A stretch of 45,376 nucleotides of DNA, from positions 1 to 45,376 of the forward strand of contig JAPLNM010000127.1 in assembly GCA_026692845.1 (NCBI GenBank), given 5' to 3'. The stretch's first letter is position 1. Each line of letters opens with the position of its first letter. The position numbers and the translations under genes are program-made. Below the pieces are notes generated by a model, which saw nothing but the letters and a program-made list of their open reading frames with translations, was not told the DNA's origin and did not search any database. The stretch is from Planctomycetota bacterium. GTDB lineage: Bacteria > Planctomycetota > Planctomycetia > Pirellulales > Pirellulaceae. This document shows, piece by piece, positions 26,303 to 34,403 of this stretch.

Positions 26303-27325
26303 ATGAACCAACGACAACCTATCAAATCCACAAGAAATCAGCGGCGTTGTGAAACGCTAGCCAGCCTTCCTCCCGTTCTTTTTTCTCTCCCAAACCTCTG
26401 CGAATCCCCCCGCGCAAATCCCACCAGCCCAACGCCCGAGCCGATCGCTAAGGTCGCGACTCGACTGCCGCTGGTACCCCCCCCATCGGTCACGATAGAC
26501 GCGCGCCGAGACGAACATCAAAAAGAAAAATCAGCCAGCTTACTCAACGCCGCCATCGGTTTCCTGGCCCTAACGCTGATGCTCATCGGAACCAAACTCT
26601 ACTCGGATCGAGCTTCCGAAACCTCGCGAGGCATAAAGCCTACTAGCCATAGCAACGACGCTGAAGCTTCGATCGCCCCGGTGACTCAAAACGAATCCCC
26701 CACGCACGCAAACCCCAATCGCAGCACTATCGCCAACGCCGGCCCCCAACGCGCCAACTACCAAGCCCCCTTGGGCCCCCAATCCAACCGATCCGTCTCC
26801 GAATCCGAAAACGCCAATATCCATGCCGATGCGAGCGACAAACCCATCCTGGAAATCTCCGAACCGGTAAGCTACCAAACCGAAGAGCCTCAGAGCCCAT
26901 TGCCATCCGGCAACGTTCTGCAATTATCTCTGCCTGTTGCTTCTCTGCCTGCAGAAGTCCTGCCAGCCCAACCCTCTCCAGGGCAACCAGTAAGCCCAGC
27001 GGCATTTTCCGCAAGCGTCCCGAGCGCGATACCCGCTGCCTCTCTCAATACCCGTGACATGATCCGATTGCGACAAGGCAAACCGGTCGAAATGACCAAC
27101 CGGGACCCCAATTCGTCCTCGGCGGTCCAATTCAGCGGGGAAACCTACCCGCCGGTTCGCCAAAAGTATGAGCCTCTGAATGTGCCTCAGCCCGCAACAT
27201 TCCCTAGCAATAGCTACAACGCCAATACCAACTACGGCAATGCGCTCCCGAGCAGACCGACCTCGATGGAGATTACCACTCCAACCAAACCTTACCAACC
27301 CATCGGCACCCCGCCGTCCGAATAA
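26303..27325 (+). CDS. Single-TM protein with Pro/Ser-rich periplasmic part
   Basis: This 340-residue protein has a cytoplasmic N-terminus of about 75 residues and one TM segment (LLNAAIGFLALTLMLIGTKL, about 82-101). A long Pro/Ser/Asn-rich, low-complexity C-terminal part is probably outside the cytoplasm. A short motif, MIRLRQGKPVEMTNRDP near residue 252, is the only compact conserved-looking stretch. I do not recognise a family. AAGGA lies six bases before the ATG. It ends 61 bases before the ATPase gene and may be its membrane partner, as in Wzc/CpsC-CpsD-like pairs, but it lacks the two-TM Wzz fold. Confidence 0.65.
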   Translation: MNQRQPIKSTRNQRRCETLASLPPVLFSLPNLCESPRANPTSPTPEPIAKVATRLPLVPPPSVTIDARRDEHQKEKSASLLNAAIGFLALTLMLIGTKLYSDRASETSRGIKPTSHSNDAEASIAPVTQNESPTHANPNRSTIANAGPQRANYQAPLGPQSNRSVSESENANIHADASDKPILEISEPVSYQTEEPQSPLPSGNVLQLSLPVASLPAEVLPAQPSPGQPVSPAAFSASVPSAIPAASLNTRDMIRLRQGKPVEMTNRDPNSSSAVQFSGETYPPVRQKYEPLNVPQPATFPSNSYNANTNYGNALPSRPTSMEITTPTKPYQPIGTPPSE

Positions 27326-27386
27326 ACACCTTCGCAAATCCAACCATCCTAAACATGTTCCTTGGACTACCAAAGCAAGAGTCACT

Positions 27387-28169
27387 ATGAGTCAAACACC
27401 GGTCTCGTTTCTTGGCCCCTGGGATACCGAAACCGCTTTGCCGACCCAAAGCGTTCGCAAGCAACTTGAACAAGCCACTGCGCCGATCGAACCTTGGGAC
27501 TCGCCCGAGCCGATCTGCCCGTGCTGGGAAGTCGACGCGTTCTGCTGGCCCGAGGTCGTTCTGAAACTCCAAGAGGTCAACTCCGAGTCGATGCGCCGCG
27601 TGAGCCAACACCTTGCGACATCCAACCGCGCCGGACTAAAAACCCTCGCTGTCACCAGCGGTGAACGTGGCGTCGGTCGATCGACCGTCTCGATGCACCT
27701 AGCTAGGGCCGCCTCCCAAGGCGGCTTGAAGGTCGCTCTCGTCGATGCCGATCTGCAACACCCAAGCTTGGTCGATCAACTCCAAATCGATGCACCCAAT
27801 TCATGGCATCTGTGCATCACCGATCGGCTTTCGATCGACGAGGCCGCTGTCTGCTCGGTCGAAGAGAAAATAACAATCTTTCCTCTGACCGAACCGCAAC
27901 CGCTGGACATGCTCACGTCCGATGGCCATCGCATGGCGAAATTCGTCCAGAGGTTGGTCAAAGACTATGATCTGGTGATTCTCGATTCCTGCGTGCTTAC
28001 GAAAGATTCGCAATCGCTCGTCGGGTATCAAACACCCGAATCGCTCCACGCGGCGATCGTCGTCGTTGACGCTGAACTCAGCGCCAACGACCTTCTAGAA
28101 AATGCCTGCTCTAGCCTAAGAGCTTTAGGAATCCACTCGGTCGGAGTCGTTGAAAACTTCCGACCCTAA
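27387..28169 (+). CDS. CpsD/MinD-like P-loop ATPase with altered Walker A
   Basis: This 260-residue protein has the SIMIBI-class fold of CpsD/Wzc-type and ParA/MinD-like ATPases. Walker A is SGERGVGRST (about 91-100), Walker A' is VALVDADLQHPSL (about 117-129) and Walker B is YDLVILDS (about 192). The invariant Walker A lysine is replaced by Arg98, so nucleotide hydrolysis may be altered or lost. The N-terminal 75 residues include CWEVDAFCWPEVVLKLQ, a WxVDxFxWP-like motif I associate with planctomycete proteins of this type. There is no C-terminal tyrosine cluster, so a tyrosine kinase role is doubtful. I chose the ATG at 27387; the longer open frame overlaps the previous gene. Confidence 0.75.
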   Translation: MSQTPVSFLGPWDTETALPTQSVRKQLEQATAPIEPWDSPEPICPCWEVDAFCWPEVVLKLQEVNSESMRRVSQHLATSNRAGLKTLAVTSGERGVGRSTVSMHLARAASQGGLKVALVDADLQHPSLVDQLQIDAPNSWHLCITDRLSIDEAAVCSVEEKITIFPLTEPQPLDMLTSDGHRMAKFVQRLVKDYDLVILDSCVLTKDSQSLVGYQTPESLHAAIVVVDAELSANDLLENACSSLRALGIHSVGVVENFRP

Positions 28170-28181
28170 CACGATCCCCGA

Positions 28182-29252
28182 TTAGAAATCTGGGCGACGC
28201 GGCCGATCAGGTGCTTGTCCGGGTCCGCCGGGACCGCCGGGACCGCCGGGACCGCCAGATCCGCTAGGTCCACCGGGTCCACCTTGGCGTCCTGGCCCGC
28301 CACCTCCAAAGCCTGGGCCTCCAAAGCCTGGGCCTCCAAAGCCTGGACCGCCACCTCCAAAGCCTGGGCCCCCAAAGCCTGGGCCGCCAAAGCCTGGACC
28401 ACCCGGGCCCTGCATGCCCGGACGCTGTCCGGGCGTGGGCATGCTACGAGCAAATTCCATCAACTCATCCCGATTAAGCTTCCCGTCTTTATCACGATCG
28501 AATTGCATCGCTCGCTCAACCATCTGCTCCGGACTCGGGCCTTGCATTCCTTCACCCCGCGGTCCTTCACCCCGTGGACCTTCACCTGGAGGGCCACCCT
28601 CTGGCCTGCGTCCTTCGCCGCGTGGACCTTCACCACGTTGTCCGTCGCCCGTAGGGCCACCTTCTGGTCCGCGACCTTCGCCCCGCGGTCCGTCACCCCG
28701 AGGACCTTCTCCTGGAGGGCCGCCTTCTGGCCTGCGACCTTCGCCCCGCGGTCCGTCACCCCGTGGACCTTCACCCGGAGGTCCGCCTTCTGGCCTGCGA
28801 CCTTCGCCCCGAGGACCTTCTCCTGGAGGGCCGCCTTCCGGCCTGCGACCTTCGCCCCGCGGTCCGTCACCCCGTGGACCTTCACCCGGAGGTCCGCCTT
28901 CTGGCCTGCGACCTTCGCCCCGTGGTCCTTCACCCCGTGGACCTTCTCCTGGAGGGCCGCCTTCTGGTCTGCCCTGGCCGCCGCGCTCTTGGAATCGGAA
29001 CCTTGGTGATTCTTTAGCAAACGCCATCAACTCCTCGCGATCGAGCTTGCCATCGGAATCCTTATCAAACCGCATCACCATGTTCACAAAGTCCTCGGGA
29101 CTTGGACGATTCCCACCACCGAGCCCAGGACCCCGCTCAGGGGGTTGACCCGGTCTTGGACCCTCTTGAGGACCTGGCCCGTCGGGAGGCTGCGCAAGTC
29201 CGGAACTAGTCGCTGCGCCGAAGAGCGCAGCAGCCATCAAAAATTTTCTCAT
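28182..29252 (-). CDS. Exported EF-hand protein with collagen-like GPRGEG repeats
   Basis: This 356-residue protein has a signal peptide ([20 protein letters not shown]). A Pro/Gly stretch is followed by a canonical EF-hand loop, [12 protein letters not shown] (about 63-74). A long array of [16 protein letters not shown]-type repeats covers about 100-235, then comes a second EF-hand loop, [12 protein letters not shown] (about 250), and a Gly-rich tail of GPGFGG repeats. Both loops have the expected Asp/Glu calcium ligands. The GXX-like repeats are rich in Pro, Gly and charge but not strictly periodic like collagen, so I treat the middle as a disordered linker. It lies 43 bases downstream of the PQQ-propeller gene and probably belongs to the same operon. 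The ATG at 29252 places the signal correctly. Confidence 0.85.
   Translation of the reverse strand: MRKFLMAAALFGAATSSGLAQPPDGPGPQEGPRPGQPPERGPGLGGGNRPSPEDFVNMVMRFDKDSDGKLDREELMAFAKESPRFRFQERGGQGRPEGGPPGEGPRGEGPRGEGRRPEGGPPGEGPRGDGPRGEGRRPEGGPPGEGPRGEGRRPEGGPPGEGPRGDGPRGEGRRPEGGPPGEGPRGDGPRGEGRGPEGGPTGDGQRGEGPRGEGRRPEGGPPGEGPRGEGPRGEGMQGPSPEQMVERAMQFDRDKDGKLNRDELMEFARSMPTPGQRPGMQGPGGPGFGGPGFGGPGFGGGGPGFGGPGFGGPGFGGGGPGRQGGPGGPSGSGGPGGPGGPGGPGQAPDRPRRPDF
28535..28975 (-). repeat. Coding tandem repeat ([16 protein letters not shown] units)
   Basis: Imperfect units of about 48-66 bases recur with high identity, for example GGACCTTCACCCGGAGGTCC and CCTTCTGGCCTGCGACCTTC on the plus strand. Whole blocks are duplicated: the stretch near 28734-28800 recurs nearly unchanged near 28852-28918. 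It encodes the low-complexity linker between the two EF-hands. Spurious ORFs on the plus strand come from this composition. Confidence 0.9.
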
Positions 29253-29295
29253 GATGCGGTTTTTCCTATGAAAAGAGAAGCTATAAACCTGATCG

Positions 29296-30849
29296 TTACT
29301 TTGAAGAACGGACACAGTAGAGTTTGGAGTCGGACCGAAGGTACAACTCGCCTCGATCGATCGCCGGGGTCGCATTGAACATGCTCTTGTCACTCTCAAA
29401 ACGATTTTGACTGACGACATCCAACTCGGCGTTTTGAGATGCGACAATCAACCCATCAAAACGCGTTTGCAAATACAAATGCTTGCCGATCGAAACGGCC
29501 GAAGCGTACACGGGTCTGTCGCGTGAAGTGATGTTCGAGACCCGGCTGCGCTGAATCAACTCGCCGCTCGTGGCGGAACTCGCATAAAAAGTCCCCTTGT
29601 CGTCGATCCAATAAAGCTTGTCGTCAACCATCACCGGTGTGGATACATACGAAGAATTTCGACTGGTCCAGACCGTATGTGTTTTGGTCACATCTCCGGT
29701 ACCCCCAACGCGCACGGCCACCGACCCACTGGATCGATAACCACCAAAGGCGATGACCGTATCGCCATCGAGCAACAAACTCGGAGAAAGATTTCCCGTA
29801 AGGGATGTCTCAGCGAACCAAATGAGTTTGCCGGTCGTTGGGCTCAAGCCCCAGATCTCGCCCGGAACGGCGATGACCAAATCGGTCCGCTGGTCGTCGA
29901 CCTTCGCCAAAATCGGTGTCCCATAAGCCAGTTCCAGGGCCGATCCGGTAGCCTTCCAAACTTCCTGACCATCGGAAGCTCTCAACGCTCGGATGGTCTG
30001 ACTTTCCTCCGATGCGTTGACGATCACAAGATCCTCGTAAAGGACCAAACTCGATGCTGTACCCCATCCTCGATTCCCCGATTCGGTCCCGACGCTCGTG
30101 TGCCAGAGCTTGTTGCCCTCGAGGTCGAACCCGAAAACTCCAGATTTACCCAGAAATGCAAAGACCCGTTTCCCGTCGGTCACCGGCGAATTCGTCGCGT
30201 ACCCGTGCTCAGGAACCCCCATCCCTTGATACCGATCCTCGGGTTGAATCCCGTCCTCGGTGTGCTTCCAAACCACGCTGCCATCCTCGCGATTGACGCA
30301 CACCAAAAGCCGTTTGAGCTTGCTCGTATCGGCTTGACGCGATTCGGTCTCGATGCCAGCGTAACAAGTCACAAAAACAAACCGATCGGTCAACACAGGA
30401 CTCGAGGAACCAGGTCCCGGAAGGCTAGTCGACCATTTAAGGTTCTGCGTTTCGGACCAAGCCGTCGGGATCGTCTCATCGGAGCTAACGCCCGAGCCGT
30501 TGGGGCCTCGGAAACGGGACCACTCCAACGCTTCAACGTTGGGCGAATCGGCGTTTTCATTGACGTTGCTATCGGCCTCGGGTGTCGCACCCGCAGTGGC
30601 CCGAGAATCCCCAGCCGACGGAGAAACCCCGGCCGACGCAGCAACCCCAGCCGATACCGTGGTCAATTCCGGACGAGTTCCAGCTCCCGTTTGCCGAACT
30701 CGCGGGCCCGGACCACGCAATGCCGGAAACAAAAGTCCGCCCCCCAAGACAAGTGCCGGGATCAAAAGCCACCAAAGACTTCTTCGTCGGCCAGCTTTTC
30801 GATTCGGCGTTGCACTCGTCGCGGAGCTGTATGTCGATGAGGGAATCAT
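29296..30849 (-). CDS. Membrane-anchored PQQ-type beta-propeller (BamB-like) protein
   Basis: The protein is 517 residues from the ATG at 30849. An N-terminal TM segment ([20 protein letters not shown]) is followed by an Ala/Gly/Ser-rich linker of about 60 residues. A propeller domain then starts at [20 protein letters not shown], the usual opening of planctomycete PQQ-binding-like proteins. Blade motifs of the type [28 protein letters not shown] and [14 protein letters not shown] recur with the Trp-docking pattern. It shows no methanol-dehydrogenase catalytic residues, so it is likely a scaffold or sensor, not an oxidoreductase. The EF-hand gene follows 43 bases downstream. A TTG 21 codons earlier is possible but has no ribosome binding site. 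Confidence 0.8.
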   Translation of the reverse strand: MIPSSTYSSATSATPNRKAGRRRSLWWLLIPALVLGGGLLFPALRGPGPRVRQTGAGTRPELTTVSAGVAASAGVSPSAGDSRATAGATPEADSNVNENADSPNVEALEWSRFRGPNGSGVSSDETIPTAWSETQNLKWSTSLPGPGSSSPVLTDRFVFVTCYAGIETESRQADTSKLKRLLVCVNREDGSVVWKHTEDGIQPEDRYQGMGVPEHGYATNSPVTDGKRVFAFLGKSGVFGFDLEGNKLWHTSVGTESGNRGWGTASSLVLYEDLVIVNASEESQTIRALRASDGQEVWKATGSALELAYGTPILAKVDDQRTDLVIAVPGEIWGLSPTTGKLIWFAETSLTGNLSPSLLLDGDTVIAFGGYRSSGSVAVRVGGTGDVTKTHTVWTSRNSSYVSTPVMVDDKLYWIDDKGTFYASSATSGELIQRSRVSNITSRDRPVYASAVSIGKHLYLQTRFDGLIVASQNAELDVVSQNRFESDKSMFNATPAIDRGELYLRSDSKLYCVRSSK

Positions 30850-31137
30850 GTGAGTTTGGGATCCTAAGTTTTTGTGGTTGGATACCAAGAACCAACCCGC
30901 CTGTGGGTACAAAGTTTCAGTCTAGACCTAGAAAAGTCGATAATCTAGTAAGTTCCAATAGATCTCGAGCGGGAACACTAGAGGCCTCTTTGGGGCTTTC
31001 TGGAGGGCTTTCTTAGGTAATCCCAACAGAAATCCCAACAGAAAGACCCTCGAAATCTCCCAGTGCCCTTGGAACAAACCAAGGCGAAAAACTCAGAAAT
31101 CCCCGACGATTCGAAGGTTCAAGGATCAAACTTCATC

Positions 31138-32007
31138 ATGAACAATCATACCATTTTTGGACGTCGTAAAATTAGGATCTCTAAGCTGACTCTTTGGCTA
31201 GCATTGGCTTGCCCAATCCACAGCTCCATCGTTTTCGGCCAGGAAAACACCCGAACCGGAGCCGTTTTTGGCGGACTCGCCGGAGCGGTCGTCGGGGGTG
31301 TCGTAGGTCACAACCATAAAGATCAAACCGCCGAAGGAGCCTTGATCGGCGGAGCCGTCGGTGCCGTCGCCGGCGGATTGGTAGGAAACCAACGCGATCG
31401 CTACGAGCGACAACGTGAGGCCAACGAGCGACAACGTCAAGCCTACGAGCGACAACGCCAACAGTTCTATCAGCAACAGACCTACTCCCAACCCTACGGA
31501 TATGTCGGTCAACCCACCGTGATCGTCGGAAGCCCGGCCGTTGTGCCTCGCGGTGTACCCCAGCGGCTCGCCCCGGTGCGTCGACCCGTGAGCATCGACG
31601 AAGTGGTCTACATGGTCCGAAGCGGTGTGAGCGAAAATGTCATCGTCGCCCAACTCCAAACCAACGGGGTCGTGACCCGACCCGATGTCAACGAAGTGAT
31701 CCGGCTGAGCCAAGAAGGGGTCAGCGAGTACGTCATCACTGCAATGCAGACCGTCGATGTCGTTCCCATGACGGGCGTGTACAACACCACCCCCTCGCGA
31801 TCGGCGATTCCAGCCTCGTCTCGCTTGAGCACCAACCGAGTCCCCACAAGCTCCGGGGGCCACATCCCGAGCACCTCGAGCCGCAATGTTCCCTACAACT
31901 CCCCAACCTACAGCACACCAACCTACAGCAATCCCCCCAGCGGCGGTGCCTGGAATACCACCCCGAGATTCGCACCCCCACCTCTCTTGGAACGCCGGGG
32001 CTACTGA
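31138..32007 (+). CDS. Exported glycine-zipper protein
   Basis: This 289-residue protein has a signal peptide (about 18-35, WLALACPIHSSIVFGQ). A glycine zipper follows (GAVFGGLAGAVVGGVVGHNH, then GALIGGAVGAVAGGLVGNQR), as in small envelope lipoprotein-like and channel-forming proteins. After it come three YERQR/NERQR repeats. A domain with VDEVVYMVRSGVSEN-like and EVIRLSQEGVSEYVITAM segments looks like a duplicated helix-turn unit. The tail is Ser/Pro/Tyr-rich. I chose the ATG at 31138, placed directly before the basic n-region; an upstream ATG-like start at 31063 would add 25 polar residues. The function is unknown. The upstream 288-base divergent spacer contains only a short direct repeat (AATCCCAACAGAA). 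Confidence 0.7.
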   Translation: MNNHTIFGRRKIRISKLTLWLALACPIHSSIVFGQENTRTGAVFGGLAGAVVGGVVGHNHKDQTAEGALIGGAVGAVAGGLVGNQRDRYERQREANERQRQAYERQRQQFYQQQTYSQPYGYVGQPTVIVGSPAVVPRGVPQRLAPVRRPVSIDEVVYMVRSGVSENVIVAQLQTNGVVTRPDVNEVIRLSQEGVSEYVITAMQTVDVVPMTGVYNTTPSRSAIPASSRLSTNRVPTSSGGHIPSTSSRNVPYNSPTYSTPTYSNPPSGGAWNTTPRFAPPPLLERRGY

Positions 32008-32098
32008 TCGCATTGACCGGGTGCGAGGAGGAGACTTTACACAAGTCAAAAACGCTCGATCGAACACTTCGGTCCAATGCTTTGTTCGTGCCTTTTCC

Positions 32099-32265
32099 CG
32101 TGCTCGTGCTCAGTGAAACGGTGCTCGTGCTCGTAATCGATCCGATCTAATATTGCAATCCGGCCCATAGGTCTGCATGTTCCCCCAAACCGCCTCGATC
32201 AACGATCGGCATCGCCGCAGTTCAAAAAGCCATCGAGTACGAGTACGGCGAAATCCGATGCGATA
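32099..32265 (-). repeat. Dispersed repeat, copy B
   Basis: This copy is 167 bases long. It is identical to copy C (32474-32640) except for one base, and related to copy A near 8.4 kb in the opposite orientation. Read on the minus strand it begins TATCGCATCGGATTTCGCCG and ends in GAGCACGAGCACG. On the plus strand, GTGCTCGTGCTCG (32121-32133) can pair fully with CGAGTACGAGTAC (32234-32246) using two G-U pairs, forming a stem that closes a loop of about 100 bases. It lies 91 bases after the glycine-zipper gene. Confidence 0.9.
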
Positions 32266-32304
32266 CACTTGTTTGACCATGATCGACTTGACGCTTATCG
32301 CCTT

Positions 32305-32355
32305 TCGATTACGAGCACGAGCACCGTCCACCGCGGCGGACTGAGCACGAGCACG
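32305..32355. repeat. Inverted end-module of the dispersed repeat
   Basis: Between copies B and C, CGATTACGAGCACGAGCACC and CTGAGCACGAGCACG are separated by a GC-rich core, CCACCGCGGCGGA. This is the inverted form of the outer ends of copies B and C, where the same two blocks are separated by only a few bases (CAGTGAAACGG). The remainder of 32266-32473 holds no gene or repeat that I recognise. Confidence 0.7.
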
Positions 32356-32473
32356 ACGAACAGCCAGAACCAAGCATTGCAGACGAAGGCCTCGATCGTT
32401 CGTCTTTGACTTGCGCCAGAGTCATCTCCTCGGCTTAGCGGATCGCAGACGATCTGGCATGGAGTAGGAACAT

Positions 32474-32640
32474 CGTGCTCGTGCTCAGTGAAACGGTTCT
32501 CGTGCTCGTAATCGATCCGATCTAATATTGCAATCCGGCCCATAGGTCTGCATGTTCCCCCAAACCGCCTCGATCAACGATCGGCATCGCCGCAGTTCAA
32601 AAAGCCATCGAGTACGAGTACGGCGAAATCCGATGCGATA
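32474..32640 (-). repeat. Dispersed repeat, copy C
   Basis: This copy is 167 bases long and differs from copy B by one base (GGTTCTCG here, GGTGCTCG in B). It ends at 32640, directly beside the stop codon of the DUF1501 gene (TGA on 32643-32641), so a transcript of that gene would carry it as the start of its 3' untranslated region. The exact direct repeat with B, 375 bases apart, points to a recent duplication or gene conversion. Confidence 0.9.
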
Positions 32641-34119
32641 TCAAGCGCCCTTGAGGACCTCGCTTACGACTTTCCCGTGCACATCGGTCAATCGGAACTG
32701 GCGACCTTGATATCGGTACGTCAGTCGCTCGTGATCGATCCCGCAAAGATGCATGATGGTCGCTTGGATGTCGTGCACATGGACTGGCTTATCGGTGATG
32801 TTCCACCCAAAATCGTCCGTGGAACCGACGACATGTCCGGCGCGGACTCCGCCGCCGGCCATCCACCAGGTGAACGCTTTTCCGAAGTGATCTCGACCAT
32901 TAGGCTTGTTCGGATCTCCTTGACCAAACGGTGTTCGTCCGAATTCGGCGGCCCAGACAACCAACGTATCGTCGAGCAAGCCTCGTTCCTTGAGATCTTG
33001 AACCAGGGCTGCTGCGGGTCCCTCGGTGTCCTTGCATTGTTCGGCCAGTTGCGTGTAGAGATTGCTGTGCTGATCCCAACCGGCATGCATCAGTTGCACG
33101 AATCGGACTCCCCGCTCTAAAAGCCTTCGGGCGACCAAGCAGTTGTTTGCAAAACTCCCCTTGTTCAACGCATCGCTACCGTAGCGTTCGATCGTCGCGG
33201 CCGACTCGTCCGAGAAGTCCAAGAGTTCAGGGACACTCGATTGCATCCGATAGGCCATTTCGTATTGAGCAATACGCGTATCGATTTCCGGATCGCCGTA
33301 ATCCTCAAGGTGGATTGTGTTCAATGCGGAAAGATCATCGAGCATGGCGCGGCGAGCTTCGCGAGAAAGTCCCGAGGGGTTGGTCAAATAAGGGACTGGG
33401 TCGCCGGTGTTTCGGAACCGGACGCCCTGGTAGCGGCTCGGCAGGAATCCACTGCCCCAGTAGTAGTCGAAGAACAACTGACCGCAGGTCTTGCCCCGGT
33501 CGCTCGAGGTCATCACGACAAACGTCGGTAGGTTATCTGTTTCGCTTCCGAGTCCGTAGGAGAGCCAAGCCCCCATACTGGGCCGACCAGGCACTTGGGC
33601 GCCGGTCATATAATAGGTCACTCCCGGGGCGTGGTTGACCGCCTCGGTGTACATGGAGCGAATCAAGGTGATATCGTCGGCGATTCCGCCGATCTTCGGC
33701 AGCATGCTGCTCAGTCGCATGCCGCACTTGCCGTAGGTCTCAAAGGGCTTGATGGCCGGCAAACAAGGCCATCTGGCATTTCCGCTGGACATCGTCGAGA
33801 GCCGAGTCGTTCCTCGCACACTCTCAGGAATGTCCTTGCCTGCAAAGTCGACCATCGCGGGTTTTTCGTCGAACAGATCGACGTGCGAAGGCCCACCTCC
33901 TTGCCAAAGTACCACCACCCGTTTGGCCGTCGGGGCATGATGTGGCAATCCCTCCAAGGCACCTTGGCCCTGGGCTCGACCCGAGCCGCTTTGAGCAGCC
34001 CCCAAAAGCGTAGGACGATTAAAAAGTGAAGACAACGCAGCCGCACCGACGCCCGTTGCACTTTTCCCAAAAAGTTGCCTGCGTGTGACTCGGGCTTGAT
34101 GGATTTGCCAAGGATTCAT
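32641..34119 (-). CDS. DUF1501 protein with Tat signal
   Basis: DUF1501 proteins are sulfatase/alkaline-phosphatase-fold proteins, very abundant in planctomycetes. This one has a twin-arginine signal (TRRQLFGKSATGVGAAALSS) and the family landmarks VVLWQGGGPSHVDLFDEKP, ITLIRSMYTEAVNHAPGVTY and the C-terminal VVWAAEFGRTPFGQG plus GRDHFGKAFTWWMAGGGV. The His/Asp pattern suggests metal binding. Family genes usually sit beside a DUF1549/DUF1553 (PSD1 cytochrome) partner; here none is present, and the neighbours are metG in the divergent direction and the repeat cluster. I chose the ATG at 34119, two codons after a TTG. The length, about 490 residues, is normal. Confidence 0.9.
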   Translation of the reverse strand: MNPWQIHQARVTRRQLFGKSATGVGAAALSSLFNRPTLLGAAQSGSGRAQGQGALEGLPHHAPTAKRVVVLWQGGGPSHVDLFDEKPAMVDFAGKDIPESVRGTTRLSTMSSGNARWPCLPAIKPFETYGKCGMRLSSMLPKIGGIADDITLIRSMYTEAVNHAPGVTYYMTGAQVPGRPSMGAWLSYGLGSETDNLPTFVVMTSSDRGKTCGQLFFDYYWGSGFLPSRYQGVRFRNTGDPVPYLTNPSGLSREARRAMLDDLSALNTIHLEDYGDPEIDTRIAQYEMAYRMQSSVPELLDFSDESAATIERYGSDALNKGSFANNCLVARRLLERGVRFVQLMHAGWDQHSNLYTQLAEQCKDTEGPAAALVQDLKERGLLDDTLVVWAAEFGRTPFGQGDPNKPNGRDHFGKAFTWWMAGGGVRAGHVVGSTDDFGWNITDKPVHVHDIQATIMHLCGIDHERLTYRYQGRQFRLTDVHGKVVSEVLKGA

Positions 34120-34403
34120 AGCCAACAGGAGGGGTTGATGGAGGGAAGCGACAGGGTTTTACCTATCATAAACACCTCAGATCATCATACTCAAATCCCG
34201 AACCCCACGCACGGCGAATTGTCCTTTCTAAACGGGAATCTCCGACGGGCCAAACGGGGCCTCAGACCCGGCGCGTTCAATTGCGTTGGACTACCCGGAA
34301 ACCGCCAAGGGAATAAACTAAGCCCAACGCCATCCTTGTCCTCCCGAGCGCACAGAGCCCTGGAGGCGACCAAGGCACCGCGCACAATCACCGGCAGAAC
34401 TTC

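Noticed and set aside
28535-28975. CRISPR array
   Set aside because: The repeats are in-frame coding units without unique spacers of constant length, and there are no cas genes.
28215-29148. Plus-strand open frames rich in Pro/Gly/Ser opposite the EF-hand gene
   Set aside because: They mirror the GC-rich repeat. The minus-strand product has a signal peptide and two canonical EF-hand loops.
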